Positions 47,010 to 55,827 of a stretch of 64,000 bases of DNA are shown here, piece by piece. The notes under the pieces were generated by a model. That model had not been told where the DNA came from. It worked only from the letters and a program-made list of their open reading frames with translations, and made no database searches. This DNA comes from DATJKD01 sp963728295 (GTDB taxonomy: Bacteria; Pseudomonadota; Gammaproteobacteria; Steroidobacterales; Steroidobacteraceae): contig CAVSKB010000015.1 of assembly GCA_963728295.1 (NCBI GenBank), forward strand, positions 1 to 64,000, read 5' to 3'. Positions within the stretch are counted from its first letter, which is position 1; each line of letters begins with the position of its first letter. The position numbers and the translations under genes were made by a program.

Positions 47010-47583
47010 TAGCTCGCCGACGCGCGGCGGTGGCTGCTCGCCGACACGCGGCCAGTGGCTGCTCGCCGACACGCGGCCGCGGTGTATCCCCAGCCGCTAA
47101 CCACGATCGACGAACGGTGCAGAGCGAAGAGGGTGCCCCGCACATCCTGTCGGCGCACGCCGGATCGATGCACGGTATCGCGGAATCGTCGAGGCAACCC
47201 TTCGCTAAGAGTGCCCGCGACGTCCAACTGTGGGGACGGAGGCCTGCTTCGCGGCTGGGATACCACCGCGTCCACGCGCCGGCTCGCGACCCCACCGTGG
47301 CCTCGGCGAGCCGGCGTTTGGACCGGGTGTCTCGTGGGCCGCAAGCCACGCCTGAGCACTCGCCGGTAGACGTCGCGGGCACTCCGAAGTCATGACTCCG
47401 CGACGATTCCGCGATACCGCCACCGATGCGGCGTGCTCCGACAAAGTGTGCGGGGCACCCTCTTGAGCTCTGCACCGTCCTCGATCGTGGTGACCGGCCC
47501 ACGAGATACCCGGGCCGAGCGGCGGCGAGCAGCAGAGGCGGCCGAGCGGCGGCGAACACCTCCCGTGGCGGTGGCACGCCATA
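47010..47583. repeat. ~575-bp imperfect palindrome with internal tandem repeats
   Basis: The whole gap between the CNNM-like gene and radC is one imperfect inverted repeat centred near 47296. Perfect blocks at equal distance from the centre include 47127-47144 with 47447-47464 and 47174-47191 with 47401-47418 (18 bp each) and CGCCGGCTCG at 47277-47286 with 47307-47316. The outer arms carry direct repeats: a 24-bp unit twice at 47030-47053 and 47055-47078, and GGCCGAGCGGCGGCGA at 47513 and 47540. Arm identity is roughly 75-80 percent by eye. Open frames in it are mirror images of each other and not convincing genes. Confidence 0.8.
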
Positions 47584-47584
47584 G

Positions 47585-48259
47585 CTAGAGCAGACCGCGC
47601 TCGGCAAACGAAACGCAGGCACCGTCGCCGACCACGATGTGGTCGAGCACCCGGATGTCGACCAGCGCGAGCGCCTCGCGCAGCCGGCCGGTGATCAGCT
47701 CGTCCGCCTGGCTCGGCTCCGCGACACCCGACGGATGATTGTGCGCGAGGATTACGGCCGCGGCATTTCGCGTGAGAGCGAGCTTGACGACATCACGCGG
47801 ATGCACGCTCGCGCCGTCGATCGTGCCGCGGAACACCTCGTCGAAGCTGATGACGCGGTGGCGGTTGTCAAGGAACAGGCAGCAGAAGAGCTCGTGATCG
47901 AGGTCGCGCAGTCGCGCGCGCAGGAACTCACGGGTGGCGCGCGGATTCGCGAGCGCAGGGCCCATCTGCATCAGCTCGGCGTAATGACGCCGTGCGAGCT
48001 CGAGCGACGCCTTGAGCATCGCGAATTTTGCATCGCCGAGTCCGGGCACGCGGCAGACGAGCGCGCGGTCGGCGCTCAGCAGGCCGCGCAGCGACTTGAA
48101 CTCGCTCAGCATGCCCCGCGCGGTTTCGATGGCCGAGCGGCCGCGCGTGCCCGTCTGGAGCAGGATTGCGAGCAGCTCCGCTTCCGACAGCGCCGCCGGC
48201 CCGAGCCGCAGCAGCTTTTCCCGGGGCCGTTCGTCCTCGGGCCAGTGATTGGGCGACAT
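47585..48259 (-). CDS. radC: RadC-family JAMM protein
   Basis: A 224-residue RadC: an N-terminal helix-hairpin region (PREKLLRLGPAALSEAELLA, then VPGLGDAKFAMLKASLELAR) and a C-terminal JAMM metalloprotease-like domain with the HNHPSGVAEPSQAD motif (HxHx7-10D) and a Glu earlier. The name reflects an old repair phenotype; its molecular role is unclear. The ATG at 48259 gives the family start MSPNHWPEDERPREKL. The stop TAG is at 47585-47587, right at the edge of the palindrome. Confidence 0.93.
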   Translation of the reverse strand: MSPNHWPEDERPREKLLRLGPAALSEAELLAILLQTGTRGRSAIETARGMLSEFKSLRGLLSADRALVCRVPGLGDAKFAMLKASLELARRHYAELMQMGPALANPRATREFLRARLRDLDHELFCCLFLDNRHRVISFDEVFRGTIDGASVHPRDVVKLALTRNAAAVILAHNHPSGVAEPSQADELITGRLREALALVDIRVLDHIVVGDGACVSFAERGLL

Positions 48260-48353
48260 CGCACACCTTCCGTGGTGCCCCGATCCTGCCGCCGTCGCCG
48301 GCGGCGGGACACGTCGCAAATGCCGCGTACGCACGCGAATTCTTTCGCGCGCT

Positions 48354-50046
48354 TCAGCGCACGATCGCGCCGCCCGCGCCGCGTGGGTCGGAGGCGGCTG
48401 TCAGCGTGCCCGTCGCACGGTCCCAGGTGATCACATGCATGTTGCCGATCGTCGCCGGCCAGGGTCGCAAGGTGTGCCCGCGCGACTCCAGACCCGAGCG
48501 CTCCTCGGCCGTGAGCGCGTCGCGGCTCGGCGAAGATGGCATCCGGCTGGTACTGCTGGTGAAAACGCGGCGCGGCGACGATCGCCTTGGCGTCCGCGCC
48601 GCCGATCCAGTTGAGCGTCCCGAGCAGCACCATGCTCGGGATGAAGCTGCCGCCGGGCGAGCCCAGGATCGCTATGCCGCGGTCGCCCTCGAGAAAGGTC
48701 GGCGCCATGCTGGACAGCGGCCGCTTGCCCGGGGCGACCTCGTTCGCCGCCGCACCCACCAGCCCGTACATGTTCGGCACTCCCGGCTTGATCGCAAAAT
48801 CGTCGAGCTGGTTGTTGAGCAGGATGCCGGTGCCCGGCACGACGATGCCGGTGCCAAACCAGCCGTTCAGCGTGATTGAAGCGGCGACGCGGTTGCCGTC
48901 GGCGTCGATGATGGAGAAGTGGGTCGTCTGCGTTCCTCCGCCGCCTGCGCCGCCGATGTAGTCCGGCAGCATCTCGCTTGGCGTCGCCTTGTCCGTGCGG
49001 ATCGACGCGCGGAGCCCGGCGGCGTAATCGGGGTCTGTCAGCAGGCTGACCGGCACCTTTACGAAGTCCGGGTCACCGAGGTACTCGGCGCGGTCGCGGT
49101 GCGCCCGTCGCATGCTCTCGACGATCAGGTGTTTGCGAGTCGTCGAATCGATCGTATCGAGGCCGTAGCCCGACAGGACATTGAGGACGGTTGCGAGCCA
49201 GACGCCCCCGGACGACGGCGGTGGCGCGCTCACGATGCGCACGCCGCGATAGCTCGTAACGAGCGGCTCGCGCTCAACCACGCGATAGGTCGCGAGATCC
49301 TGCTCGCTCCAGATGCCGCCGAGCTTGCGCACGCCGCGCACCAGCTTCCGGGCGAATGGCCCCCGGTAGAAGCCGTCGGCGCCCTGCGACGCCACCACCT
49401 CGAGCGATTTTGCGAGCTCTGGCTGGCGCACGACGTGGCCGACCGGCGGCATCTTGCGGTCGACGAGAAAGATCCGCGCGAACTCCGCGGTCGTCGAGTC
49501 GAGCAACCGTTCCTCGCGCAGCGCCCGCTCGAGCTCCTTCTGCATCTTCTCGTAGAGCGGATAACCCTCGCGCGCGAGCCGGATCGCGGGCGCCATGCTG
49601 GTGGCGAGCGGCAGGCGGCCGTAGTTCTTCGCAAGATGCTCGAACGCGGCCGGCTCGCCCGGGATACCGGCGGCCTTGGCGCTGCGGGTCGATAGACCTT
49701 CGATCACCTTCCCGGTCGCGTCGAGATACATGTCGCGCGTCGCCGCGGAAGGCGCGACCTCGCGCGCGTCCAGGAAGACCTGTTTTCCGTCGCTTGCGCG
49801 ATGAAGCAGGTAGAAGCCGCCGCCGCCGAGCCCGGAGCCCTTGGGCTCGACCACTGCGAGCGCGGCGCTCACGGCTACGGCCGCGTCGAACGCATTGCCG
49901 CCCGCAGCAAGGATCTCCATGCCGGCCTCCGTCGCGAGCGGGTGCGCGCTCGCGATCGCGGCCTTGCCGGGAGCGTCGGCGGCCGAAAGCGGCAGCGCGA
50001 GGAAGGCCGCCGCAAAGGCGACCAGGAGTCTACGAATCGGATTCAT
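48354..50046 (-). CDS. ggt: gamma-glutamyltransferase (frameshifted at C-terminus)
   Basis: A periplasmic gamma-glutamyltranspeptidase of about 564 residues acting on glutathione. It starts with a signal peptide (MNPIRRLLVAFAAAFLALPL to SAAD). GGT marks: EILAAGGNAFDAAVAVSAAL, GSGLGGGGFYLLH, the nucleophile Thr in GGTQTTHFSIIDADGNRVAA, where the precursor splits, and GSPGGSFIPSMVL. The frame breaks near 48535; the C-terminal piece (GNMHVITWDRATGTLTAASD, PRGAGGAIVR) ends at 48354. It is 23 bp behind coaD. Confidence 0.92.
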
Positions 50047-50069
50047 GCTCGAACCTGCAGGGCTGAGAT

Positions 50070-50558
50070 TCAGGGCTTGCCGGCGAAGCGTGCGCGCAGG
50101 GCTTCCGCGACCAGCGGGTGCACGAACTCCTGCACGTCGCCGCCAAAGCTCGCGATCTCGCGGATCAGTGTCGAGGAGACGAAGTTGAATTTCTCCGTCG
50201 GCGTGAGAAACACGGTCTCGACCTGGTCGCTCAGATGCCGGCTCATCGTGGCGAGCTGGAACTCGAACTCGAAGTCCGACACCGCCCGCAGGCCGCGCAT
50301 GATGACGTTGAGGCCGTTCTTCGCCGCAAAGTCGACGGTGAGCCCTGTGTAGCCAGTGACCTCGACCTCGGGCAGATCGGAGAGCACCGCGCGCGCGAGC
50401 GCCACGCGCTGATCGAGCGTGAAGAGCGGCGCCTTGCCCGGGTTCGCCGCGATGGCGATCACGACCTTATCGAAGATCCGGCTCGCGCGGCGCACCAGGT
50501 CCGTGTGGCCGTTGGTGATCGGGTCGAAGGTCCCCGGATACATCGCTCGGGTGCCCAT
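50070..50558 (-). CDS. coaD: phosphopantetheine adenylyltransferase
   Basis: A 162-residue CoaD, the fourth enzyme of coenzyme A synthesis. It has the nucleotidyltransferase motif YPGTFDPITNGHTDLVRRA and the C-terminal FVSSTLIREIASFGGDV, plus GLTVDFAAKNGLNVIMRGLR. The start MGTRAMYPG fits; an internal ATG five codons later is the alternative. It lies 47 bp after rsmD on the same strand, the usual rsmD-coaD pair. Confidence 0.96.
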   Translation of the reverse strand: MGTRAMYPGTFDPITNGHTDLVRRASRIFDKVVIAIAANPGKAPLFTLDQRVALARAVLSDLPEVEVTGYTGLTVDFAAKNGLNVIMRGLRAVSDFEFEFQLATMSRHLSDQVETVFLTPTEKFNFVSSTLIREIASFGGDVQEFVHPLVAEALRARFAGKP

Positions 50559-50605
50559 TGGTCGCGTCCCGCCCGTGGTTCTGTCTGTGTGTCAGGATGA
50601 GGCGG

Positions 50606-51194
50606 CTACACCGGCGCGCGGCCGGCATCCCCTGCCCGCGCGAGATGATAGCCCACCTCGCCCGCGCGCTTGCTCCGGTGCAGCGACCACGTGTCCGGAA
50701 TCGGCGGCGCGCCATCGCCCGCGCGGCGCCTCGAGATAAACGAGCCCTCCGGGACGGAGCCACGCGTGCGCTTCGATCAGTGACGCGAGGACGGGGAGCA
50801 CACCCGCGTCGAAGGGCGGGTCGAGAAAAACGATGTCGAAGGGCTCGCCGCCCGCACGGAGGAAAACTTGAGCATCATCGCGTCTGACGATCCCACCGTC
50901 GCTGCCGAAGGCGGCGAGCGTGTCGGCGAGGGTGCGGGCAACCCGCGGGTCACGGTCCACGAAGACGACTTCGCGCGCGCCGCGCGACAGGGCCTCGAGG
51001 CCGAGCGCACCGCTGCCGGCGTAGAGATCGAGGCAGCGGCTGCCCGGGACTTCCTCGCGCAGCCAGTTGAAAAGCGTCTCCCGCACCCGATCGGGTGTCG
51101 GGCGCAGACCGGGTATATCGGGTGGAAATCGAATCTTCCGGCCGCGCCAGGCGCCGCCGATGATGCGCACCTCGTTGCGTGCCGCTGTGGTCAT
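50606..51194 (-). CDS. rsmD: 16S rRNA (guanine966-N2)-methyltransferase RsmD (frameshifted)
   Basis: A SAM-dependent rRNA methyltransferase of about 195 residues. N-terminal VRIIGGAWRGRKIRFP and LRPTPDRVRETLFNWL, motif I LDLYAGSGALGLEALSRGA and the catalytic DPPF in IVFLDPPFDAG are clear. Near 50705, a GGG that should be GG shifts the frame; removing one G gives SLHRSKRAGEVGYHLARAGD and a stop at 50606, the right family end. It is divergent from ftsY by 125 bp. Confidence 0.92.
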
Positions 51195-51319
51195 CGGTTC
51201 CGGAGTCGATCGGGTTTGGGGTGCGCCCACTACTACCGCAGACGTCGGGATTTGGCCAATCGCGCGTCCGGTTGCGACGACCGACCGATCCGCAACGGCG
51301 CAGCAGTTAGACTTGGCGG

Positions 51320-52322
51320 ATGGGTATGTTCCGCGGCAAGTCCCGGGATCAGGTCGAGGCATCGGGAACCGGCGAGAAACCCGACGGTTTCGTGCGGCGG
51401 CTGCGTGCACGGCTCAACCGCGGCAACTCGTGGCTCACCTACGACCTCGCCAACCTCCTGCCGGCCGGGCACATCGACGATGCCACCCTCGAGGAGCTGG
51501 AGACCCGTCTCGTGAGCGCGGACGTCGGGCTCGAGACCAGCTCCGAAGATCCTCGACGGTCTGCGCGGTAAGGTCGCGCGCCGCGAGCTTGGCGACATCG
51601 ACGCGCTGCTGGCCGCACTCAAGACTTCGATGCTCGCCATCCTGGGGCCTGTCGGCCGGCCGCTTTCGATCGACCGGACGAAGCGTCCGTTCGTGATCCT
51701 CGTCGTCGGCGTGAACGGCTCCGGGAAGACTACGACGATCGGCAAGCTTGCCCGGCGGCTCCGGGACGACGGACTCAAGGTAATGCTCGCGGCCGGCGAT
51801 ACCTTTCGGGCTGCCGCGATCGAGCAGCTCGAGATCTGGGGTGATCGAAACGACGTGCCGGTGATCGCCCAGGCGGCCGGCGCGGATCCGGCAGCCGTGA
51901 TCTTCGACGCGATGCAGGCCGCCCAGGCGCGCGGCGCGGACGTGTTGATCGCGGACACGGCCGGGCGGCTGCATACGCAGAGCAACCTGATGGATGAGCT
52001 GCGCAAGGTGCGGCGCGTGCTTGGCCGGCTCGATGCGGAGGCGCCGCACGAGGTGCTGCTGGTGCTCGACGCGAGCCAGGGGCAGAACGCGCTCGCCCAG
52101 GCGCGACAGTTCCACGAAGCGCTCGGCGTCACCGGAATCGTGCTCACCAAGCTCGATGGGACGGCCAAGGGTGGCATCGTGCTCGCCATCGCCGATCGGT
52201 TGCGCATCCCGATCCGGTTCCTGGGCGTGGGCGAGGACGCGCAGGATTTCGACGAGTTCGACCCTGGCAGCTTCGTGGACGCGGTGCTCGAGACCACGCC
52301 CGGAGCGCGCGCAACCGCATGA
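51320..52322 (+). CDS. ftsY: signal recognition particle receptor FtsY (frameshifted)
   Basis: A GTPase of about 334 residues that receives SRP-ribosome complexes at the membrane. The short N-terminal part (RRLRARLNRGNSWLTYDLAN, LEELETRLVSADVGLET) is followed by a frame change near 51540. Then the NG domain: G1 GVNGSGKTTTIGKLARRL, AAGDTFRAAAIEQL, DTAGRLHTQSNLMDELRKV and TKLDGTAKGG. It lacks a long acidic A domain. The stop overlaps the ftsE start (52319-52322), the classic ftsYEX order. Since the gene is normally essential, the break is likely a sequencing indel. Confidence 0.93.
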
Positions 52323-53011
52323 TCCGGTTCGATCACGTCTTCAAGCGCTATCCGAACGGACGCGAGGCGCTCACCGATCTCTCGCTCGATGTCGGCCGCG
52401 GCGAGATGGTGTTTCTTACCGGCCATTCCGGGGCGGGCAAGAGCACTCTGCTCAAGCTGATCGCGCTGATCGAGCGGCCGACGCGCGGTAATCTGCTCGT
52501 CAACGGCCAGAACACCACGGTCGTGCCACGCTCGAAGATTCCGGCCTTCCGCCGCCAGATCGGCATCGTCTTCCAGGATCACAAGCTGCTGATGGACCGC
52601 CCGGTCTACGACAACGTCGGGCTGCCACTCGTGATCGCCGGCGTCCCGGAGAAGGAAATCGGCAAGCGCGTCCGGGCCGCGCTGGACCAGGTAGGCCTCC
52701 TCGGCCGCGAGCACAACCGGCCGATCGAGCTCTCGACCGGCGAACAGCAGCGGGTAGGCATCGCCCGCGCGGTGATCAGCAAGCCCGCGCTCCTGATCGC
52801 CGACGAGCCTACCGGCAACCTCGATCCCGAGCTCGCGGTCGAGATCATGAAGCTGTTCAAGCGCTTCAACGACGTCGGCGTGACCGTGCTGATCGCGAGC
52901 CACGACGTGCACCTGATCGAGCGCTTCCGCGTGCGGCGCGTGATGATCGAGGGCGGGCGCGTTGCCGGGGGCGATCCCGCACCCACGCTTCCATCCATGC
53001 AGGCGAATTGA
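52319..53011 (+). CDS. ftsE: cell-division ATPase FtsE
   Basis: A 230-residue ABC ATPase that, with FtsX, controls cell-wall hydrolases at the septum. It opens MIRFDHVFKRYPNGREAL; Walker A is GHSGAGKSTLLKLIA, the Q loop RRQIGIVFQDHKLL, the signature ELSTGEQQRVGIARAV (T instead of G) and Walker B LLIADEPTGNLDPE. It overlaps ftsY by four bases; ftsX begins two bases after its stop. Confidence 0.96.
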   Translation: MIRFDHVFKRYPNGREALTDLSLDVGRGEMVFLTGHSGAGKSTLLKLIALIERPTRGNLLVNGQNTTVVPRSKIPAFRRQIGIVFQDHKLLMDRPVYDNVGLPLVIAGVPEKEIGKRVRAALDQVGLLGREHNRPIELSTGEQQRVGIARAVISKPALLIADEPTGNLDPELAVEIMKLFKRFNDVGVTVLIASHDVHLIERFRVRRVMIEGGRVAGGDPAPTLPSMQAN

Positions 53012-53012
53012 C

Positions 53013-53927
53013 GTGCGGCAGTGGTTCGAGCGCCACCTGCAGACGATGGTCGGTTCGCTGGGCCGGCTCTGGCAGCAACCCTTCGCCGCGCTGCTTACGA
53101 TCCTGGTGATCGGGATCGCGCTCGCGCTGCCGGCCTGTCTGCACACGCTTGTACAGAACGTCCGCGCGGCGAGTGGCGGCTGGGGCCATGCGCTCGACGT
53201 GTCGATGTACATGAAGCAGACGGCGAGCCTCGAGGATACTCGCCGGATTGCAGCCAAGCTTCGTCAGCGGCGCGACGTGGAGGAGGTGACGCTGATCGAC
53301 GCCGATGACGCGCTCGAGGAGTTCCGCAGGAGCTCGGGTTTCGGCGCTGCGCTCGACGCACTCGACAGCAACCCACTGCCGCACGCGCTCGTCGTGCGAC
53401 CGGACGCCGCGTTCCGGTCCCCCGAGCAGATCGCGAGCCTCACGCAGGCGCTGCGCGCGCTGCCCGAGGTCGACATCGTCCAGCTCGATACGGAGTGGGT
53501 CTCCCGGTTTCACGCAATGCTGGATGTCGTGCGCCGGATCGTGCTGCTGGCGGCGGGCCTGTTCGCGCTCGGCATCCTCGTGATCGTCGGCAACACCATC
53601 CGCCTCGACATCGAGAACCGCCGCGACGAGATCGAGGTGACCAAGCTGGTCGGCGGAAGCAACGCGTTCGTGCGTCGCCCGTTTCTCTACAACGGCGTGT
53701 GGTACGGGCTGGGCGGCGGCCTGATTGCGTGGCTGGTGGTGACCGTGGCGGTAAGCCTGCTCGCGGACCCGGTCGAGCGTATCGCGGGCCTGTACGGCAG
53801 CCGCTTCGAGCTCGCCGGGCTGGAGCCGCTCGGCGCCGCCGCCCTCGTGGCGGGCGGAATCGCCCTGGGCTGGCTGGGCTCGTTCATCGCGGCCACACGC
53901 GAGCTGCGGGGCATCGAGCCCAAGTGA
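53013..53927 (+). CDS. ftsX: cell-division membrane protein FtsX
   Basis: A 304-residue FtsX with the start GTG at 53013. TM1 is LLTILVIGIALALPACLHTL; a large periplasmic loop (DVSMYMKQTASLEDTRRIAA, VTLIDADDALEEFRRSSGFG) follows, then TM2-TM4 (IVLLAAGLFALGILVIVGNT, VWYGLGGGLIAWLVVTVAVS and AAALVAGGIALGWLGSFIAA). The IRLDIENRRDEIEVTKLVGG loop after TM2 is the FtsX hallmark. It transmits FtsE ATP use to periplasmic amidase activators. Confidence 0.95.
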   Translation: MRQWFERHLQTMVGSLGRLWQQPFAALLTILVIGIALALPACLHTLVQNVRAASGGWGHALDVSMYMKQTASLEDTRRIAAKLRQRRDVEEVTLIDADDALEEFRRSSGFGAALDALDSNPLPHALVVRPDAAFRSPEQIASLTQALRALPEVDIVQLDTEWVSRFHAMLDVVRRIVLLAAGLFALGILVIVGNTIRLDIENRRDEIEVTKLVGGSNAFVRRPFLYNGVWYGLGGGLIAWLVVTVAVSLLADPVERIAGLYGSRFELAGLEPLGAAALVAGGIALGWLGSFIAATRELRGIEPK

Positions 53928-54027
53928 GACGCCCGGCCTGCCCGAGTCGATCGCGTACGTATGACCATTGATAATTAAGTCGTTTTTCTAACCCGAGACG
54001 GCGTCCCAATGGGAACCTTCCCGGTAC

Positions 54028-54054
54028 TTAGCACTCTAATGGCCTGACTGCTAA
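54028..54054 (+). promoter_or_regulatory. CIRCE-like HrcA operator upstream of rpoH
   Basis: TTAGCACTC (54028-54036), nine spacer bases, then GACTGCTAA (54046-54054). The CIRCE consensus is TTAGCACTC-N9-GAGTGCTAA, so only one base of eighteen differs and the spacing is exact. It ends 34 bases before the rpoH start codon, a position suited to repression by the heat-shock repressor HrcA. Confidence 0.8.
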
Positions 54055-54088
54055 GATCACGGATCAACCGGAGGACCCTCAGTCACCC

Positions 54089-54971
54089 ATGACCGCCAAC
54101 GCGCTCGACCCGACGTAACCCACTCGACACCGTTCTCGTCGGACCGGTCGGCAGCTTCGACGCCTATGTCGACGCCATAAGCCGGATCCCGGTGCTTTCC
54201 CGCGAGGATGAACAGACCCTCGCGCGCCGGCTGCGCAGCGATGACGACCTCGACGCCGCGCGCCAGCTCGTGCTGTCGCACCTGCGCTTCGTCGTCCATA
54301 TCGCGCGTGGCTACGGTGGCTATGGCCTGCCGATGGGCGATCTCGTCCAGGAAGGCAACGTCGGGCTGATGAAGGCGGTCAAGCGCTTCGACCCCGAGAT
54401 CGGCGTGCGACTGGTCTCCTTCGCCGTGCACTGGATCCGGGCCGAGATCCACGAATACGTGCTGCGCAACTGGCGGCTGGTCAAGATCGCGACGACCAAG
54501 GCACAGCGCAAGCTCTTCTTCAACCTGCGCCGTTACAAGCGGAACCTCGGCTGGTTGAGCCGCGAAGAGACGCAGAACGTGGCGCGCGAGCTCGGCGTTT
54601 CCGAGAGCGAAGTCACCGAGATGGAGCGGCGACTGTCCTCGCGCGACCTCTCCTACGACCCGGCGCCGGACCACGACGAGGAGGAGGAGAGCTATTCGCC
54701 GTCGGCCTATCTGCCGGCGCCGGATGCCGATCCCGCGGTCGCGGTCGAGCGCGATGAATGGGATGAGGACACAAGCGAACGCGTGGCCGACGCGATGAGA
54801 CAGCTCGATGCACGGAGCCAGGCGATCCTGCGCGCACGCTGGATGGGTGAGTCCAAGGCGACGCTGCACGAGCTGGCCGCCGAGTACGGCGTTTCCGCCG
54901 AGCGGATCCGCCAGATCGAGGCGAACGCGATCCTGAAGCTGCGGAAGCTGGCGGCGCCGGAAGCCGCCTGA
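54089..54971 (+). CDS. rpoH: heat-shock sigma factor RpoH (one indel near the start)
   Basis: Sigma-32 of about 294 residues, directing heat-shock gene transcription. The ATG at 54089 reads MTANALDPT, then an indel near 54115 (one extra T makes a TAA); removal gives NPLDTVLVGPVGSFDAYVDA, leading into RIPVLSREDEQTLARRLRSD. Marks are region 2 (GNVGLMKAVKRFDPEIGVRL), the RpoH-specific box QRKLFFNLR, and region 4 (HELAAEYGVSAERIRQIEAN). It follows ftsX by 161 bp with its own control region containing a CIRCE-like element. A Shine-Dalgarno-like GGAGGA lies about 14 bases before the ATG. Confidence 0.95.
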
Positions 54972-54985
54972 TTCGAATCGAGCCT

Positions 54986-55014
54986 GCCGCGGATCCGGTG
55001 CCCGGATCCGCGGC
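54986..55014. terminator. 13-bp perfect hairpin between convergent rpoH and OmpA-like genes
   Basis: GCCGCGGATCCGG and CCGGATCCGCGGC form a perfect 13-bp stem with a 3-nt loop, 15 bases after the rpoH stop and 9 before the stop of the convergent gene. There is no T-run, but the position suggests a shared bidirectional end signal. Confidence 0.6.
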
Positions 55015-55022
55015 CTGGCTCG

Positions 55023-55717
55023 TCAGCCCTGCTTCGCCTGCTCGACGGCTTCTTGCGTCACCGGGACGATCGTGATCTCGACGCGCCGGTTCTGGGCGCG
55101 ACCTTCTTCCGTATCGTTCGACGCCACGGGATGCGCTTCGCCCGCGCCGATCGTCACCACACGCGTGCCCGTAACGCCGTGGCTCGACAGATAGGACGCG
55201 ACGCTCGTGGCGCGGCGCTGTGAGAGGCCCTGGTTGTAGGTGTCGCTGCCGACGCTGTCGGTGTGTCCCGCGACCTCGATGACGGTCTTGTCGTATTCCT
55301 TGAGCGTGCCGGCGACCTTGTCGAGCACCGGGTAGAACTGCGCAGTTCAGGTCGGCGCTGTCGAACGCAAACGTGACGCCGCCCGGCATGTCGAGCGTGA
55401 TGTTGTCGCCCTGGCGGACGACATCTACGCCGGTGCCGGCCATCTGCTGGCGCAGCTTCGCTTCCTGCTTGTCCATGTAATTCCCGACGGCGCCGCCGAC
55501 CAGCGCGCCCGCGGCCGCGCCGATTATCGCCGACTTGAACGGATTGCTGCCCGCGGTCAGCAGTCCCACGACCGCGCCGGCAGCCGCGCCATATCCCGCG
55601 CCGCGTCGTGTTTTGGCCTTTTCAGGATCGTGCGCGAAGGAGTCCGTCGCCTCGCAGCCGGCGAGTAGCCACGCGGCGGCGGCCACGGCGGCCACGGTTG
55701 ATTCTGAATCGGGTCAT
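55023..55717 (-). CDS. OmpA-family lipoprotein with glycine-zipper segment (frameshifted)
   Basis: A lipoprotein of about 230 residues in the YiaD-like layout. The ATG at 55717 (RBS GGAGGA) reads MTRFRIN; after an indel near 55697 comes VAAVAAAAWLLAGCEATDSF with the lipobox LAGC. A glycine-zipper region follows (GAGYGAAAGAVVGLLTAGSN, IIGAAAGALVGGAVGNYMD). After another indel near 55345, the OmpA peptidoglycan-binding domain appears: VIEVAGHTDSVGSDTYNQGL, SQRRATSVASYL, GRAQNRRVEITIVP. It ties the outer membrane to the cell wall. It converges with rpoH. Confidence 0.88.
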
Positions 55718-55827
55718 GTCGCTAGTCCTCCATCTGAAAGCGGGGCGCCGACGCGCCCCGCGAACCCACCCACACGCCATCATCCCCGGCGCGCGCGTCA
55801 TGGGCAAATCCGCTGATACCCGCCCGG

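Noticed and set aside
47030..47582. Open frames of 100-125 codons on both strands of the palindrome
   Set aside because: They are mirror translations of the two inverted arms with no family-like sequence or ribosome-binding site. The DNA structure explains them better than protein coding.
47010..47583. CRISPR array or insertion sequence at the repeat-rich gap
   Set aside because: Only two copies of each direct repeat occur, without regular spacers, and no transposase or cas gene is nearby.
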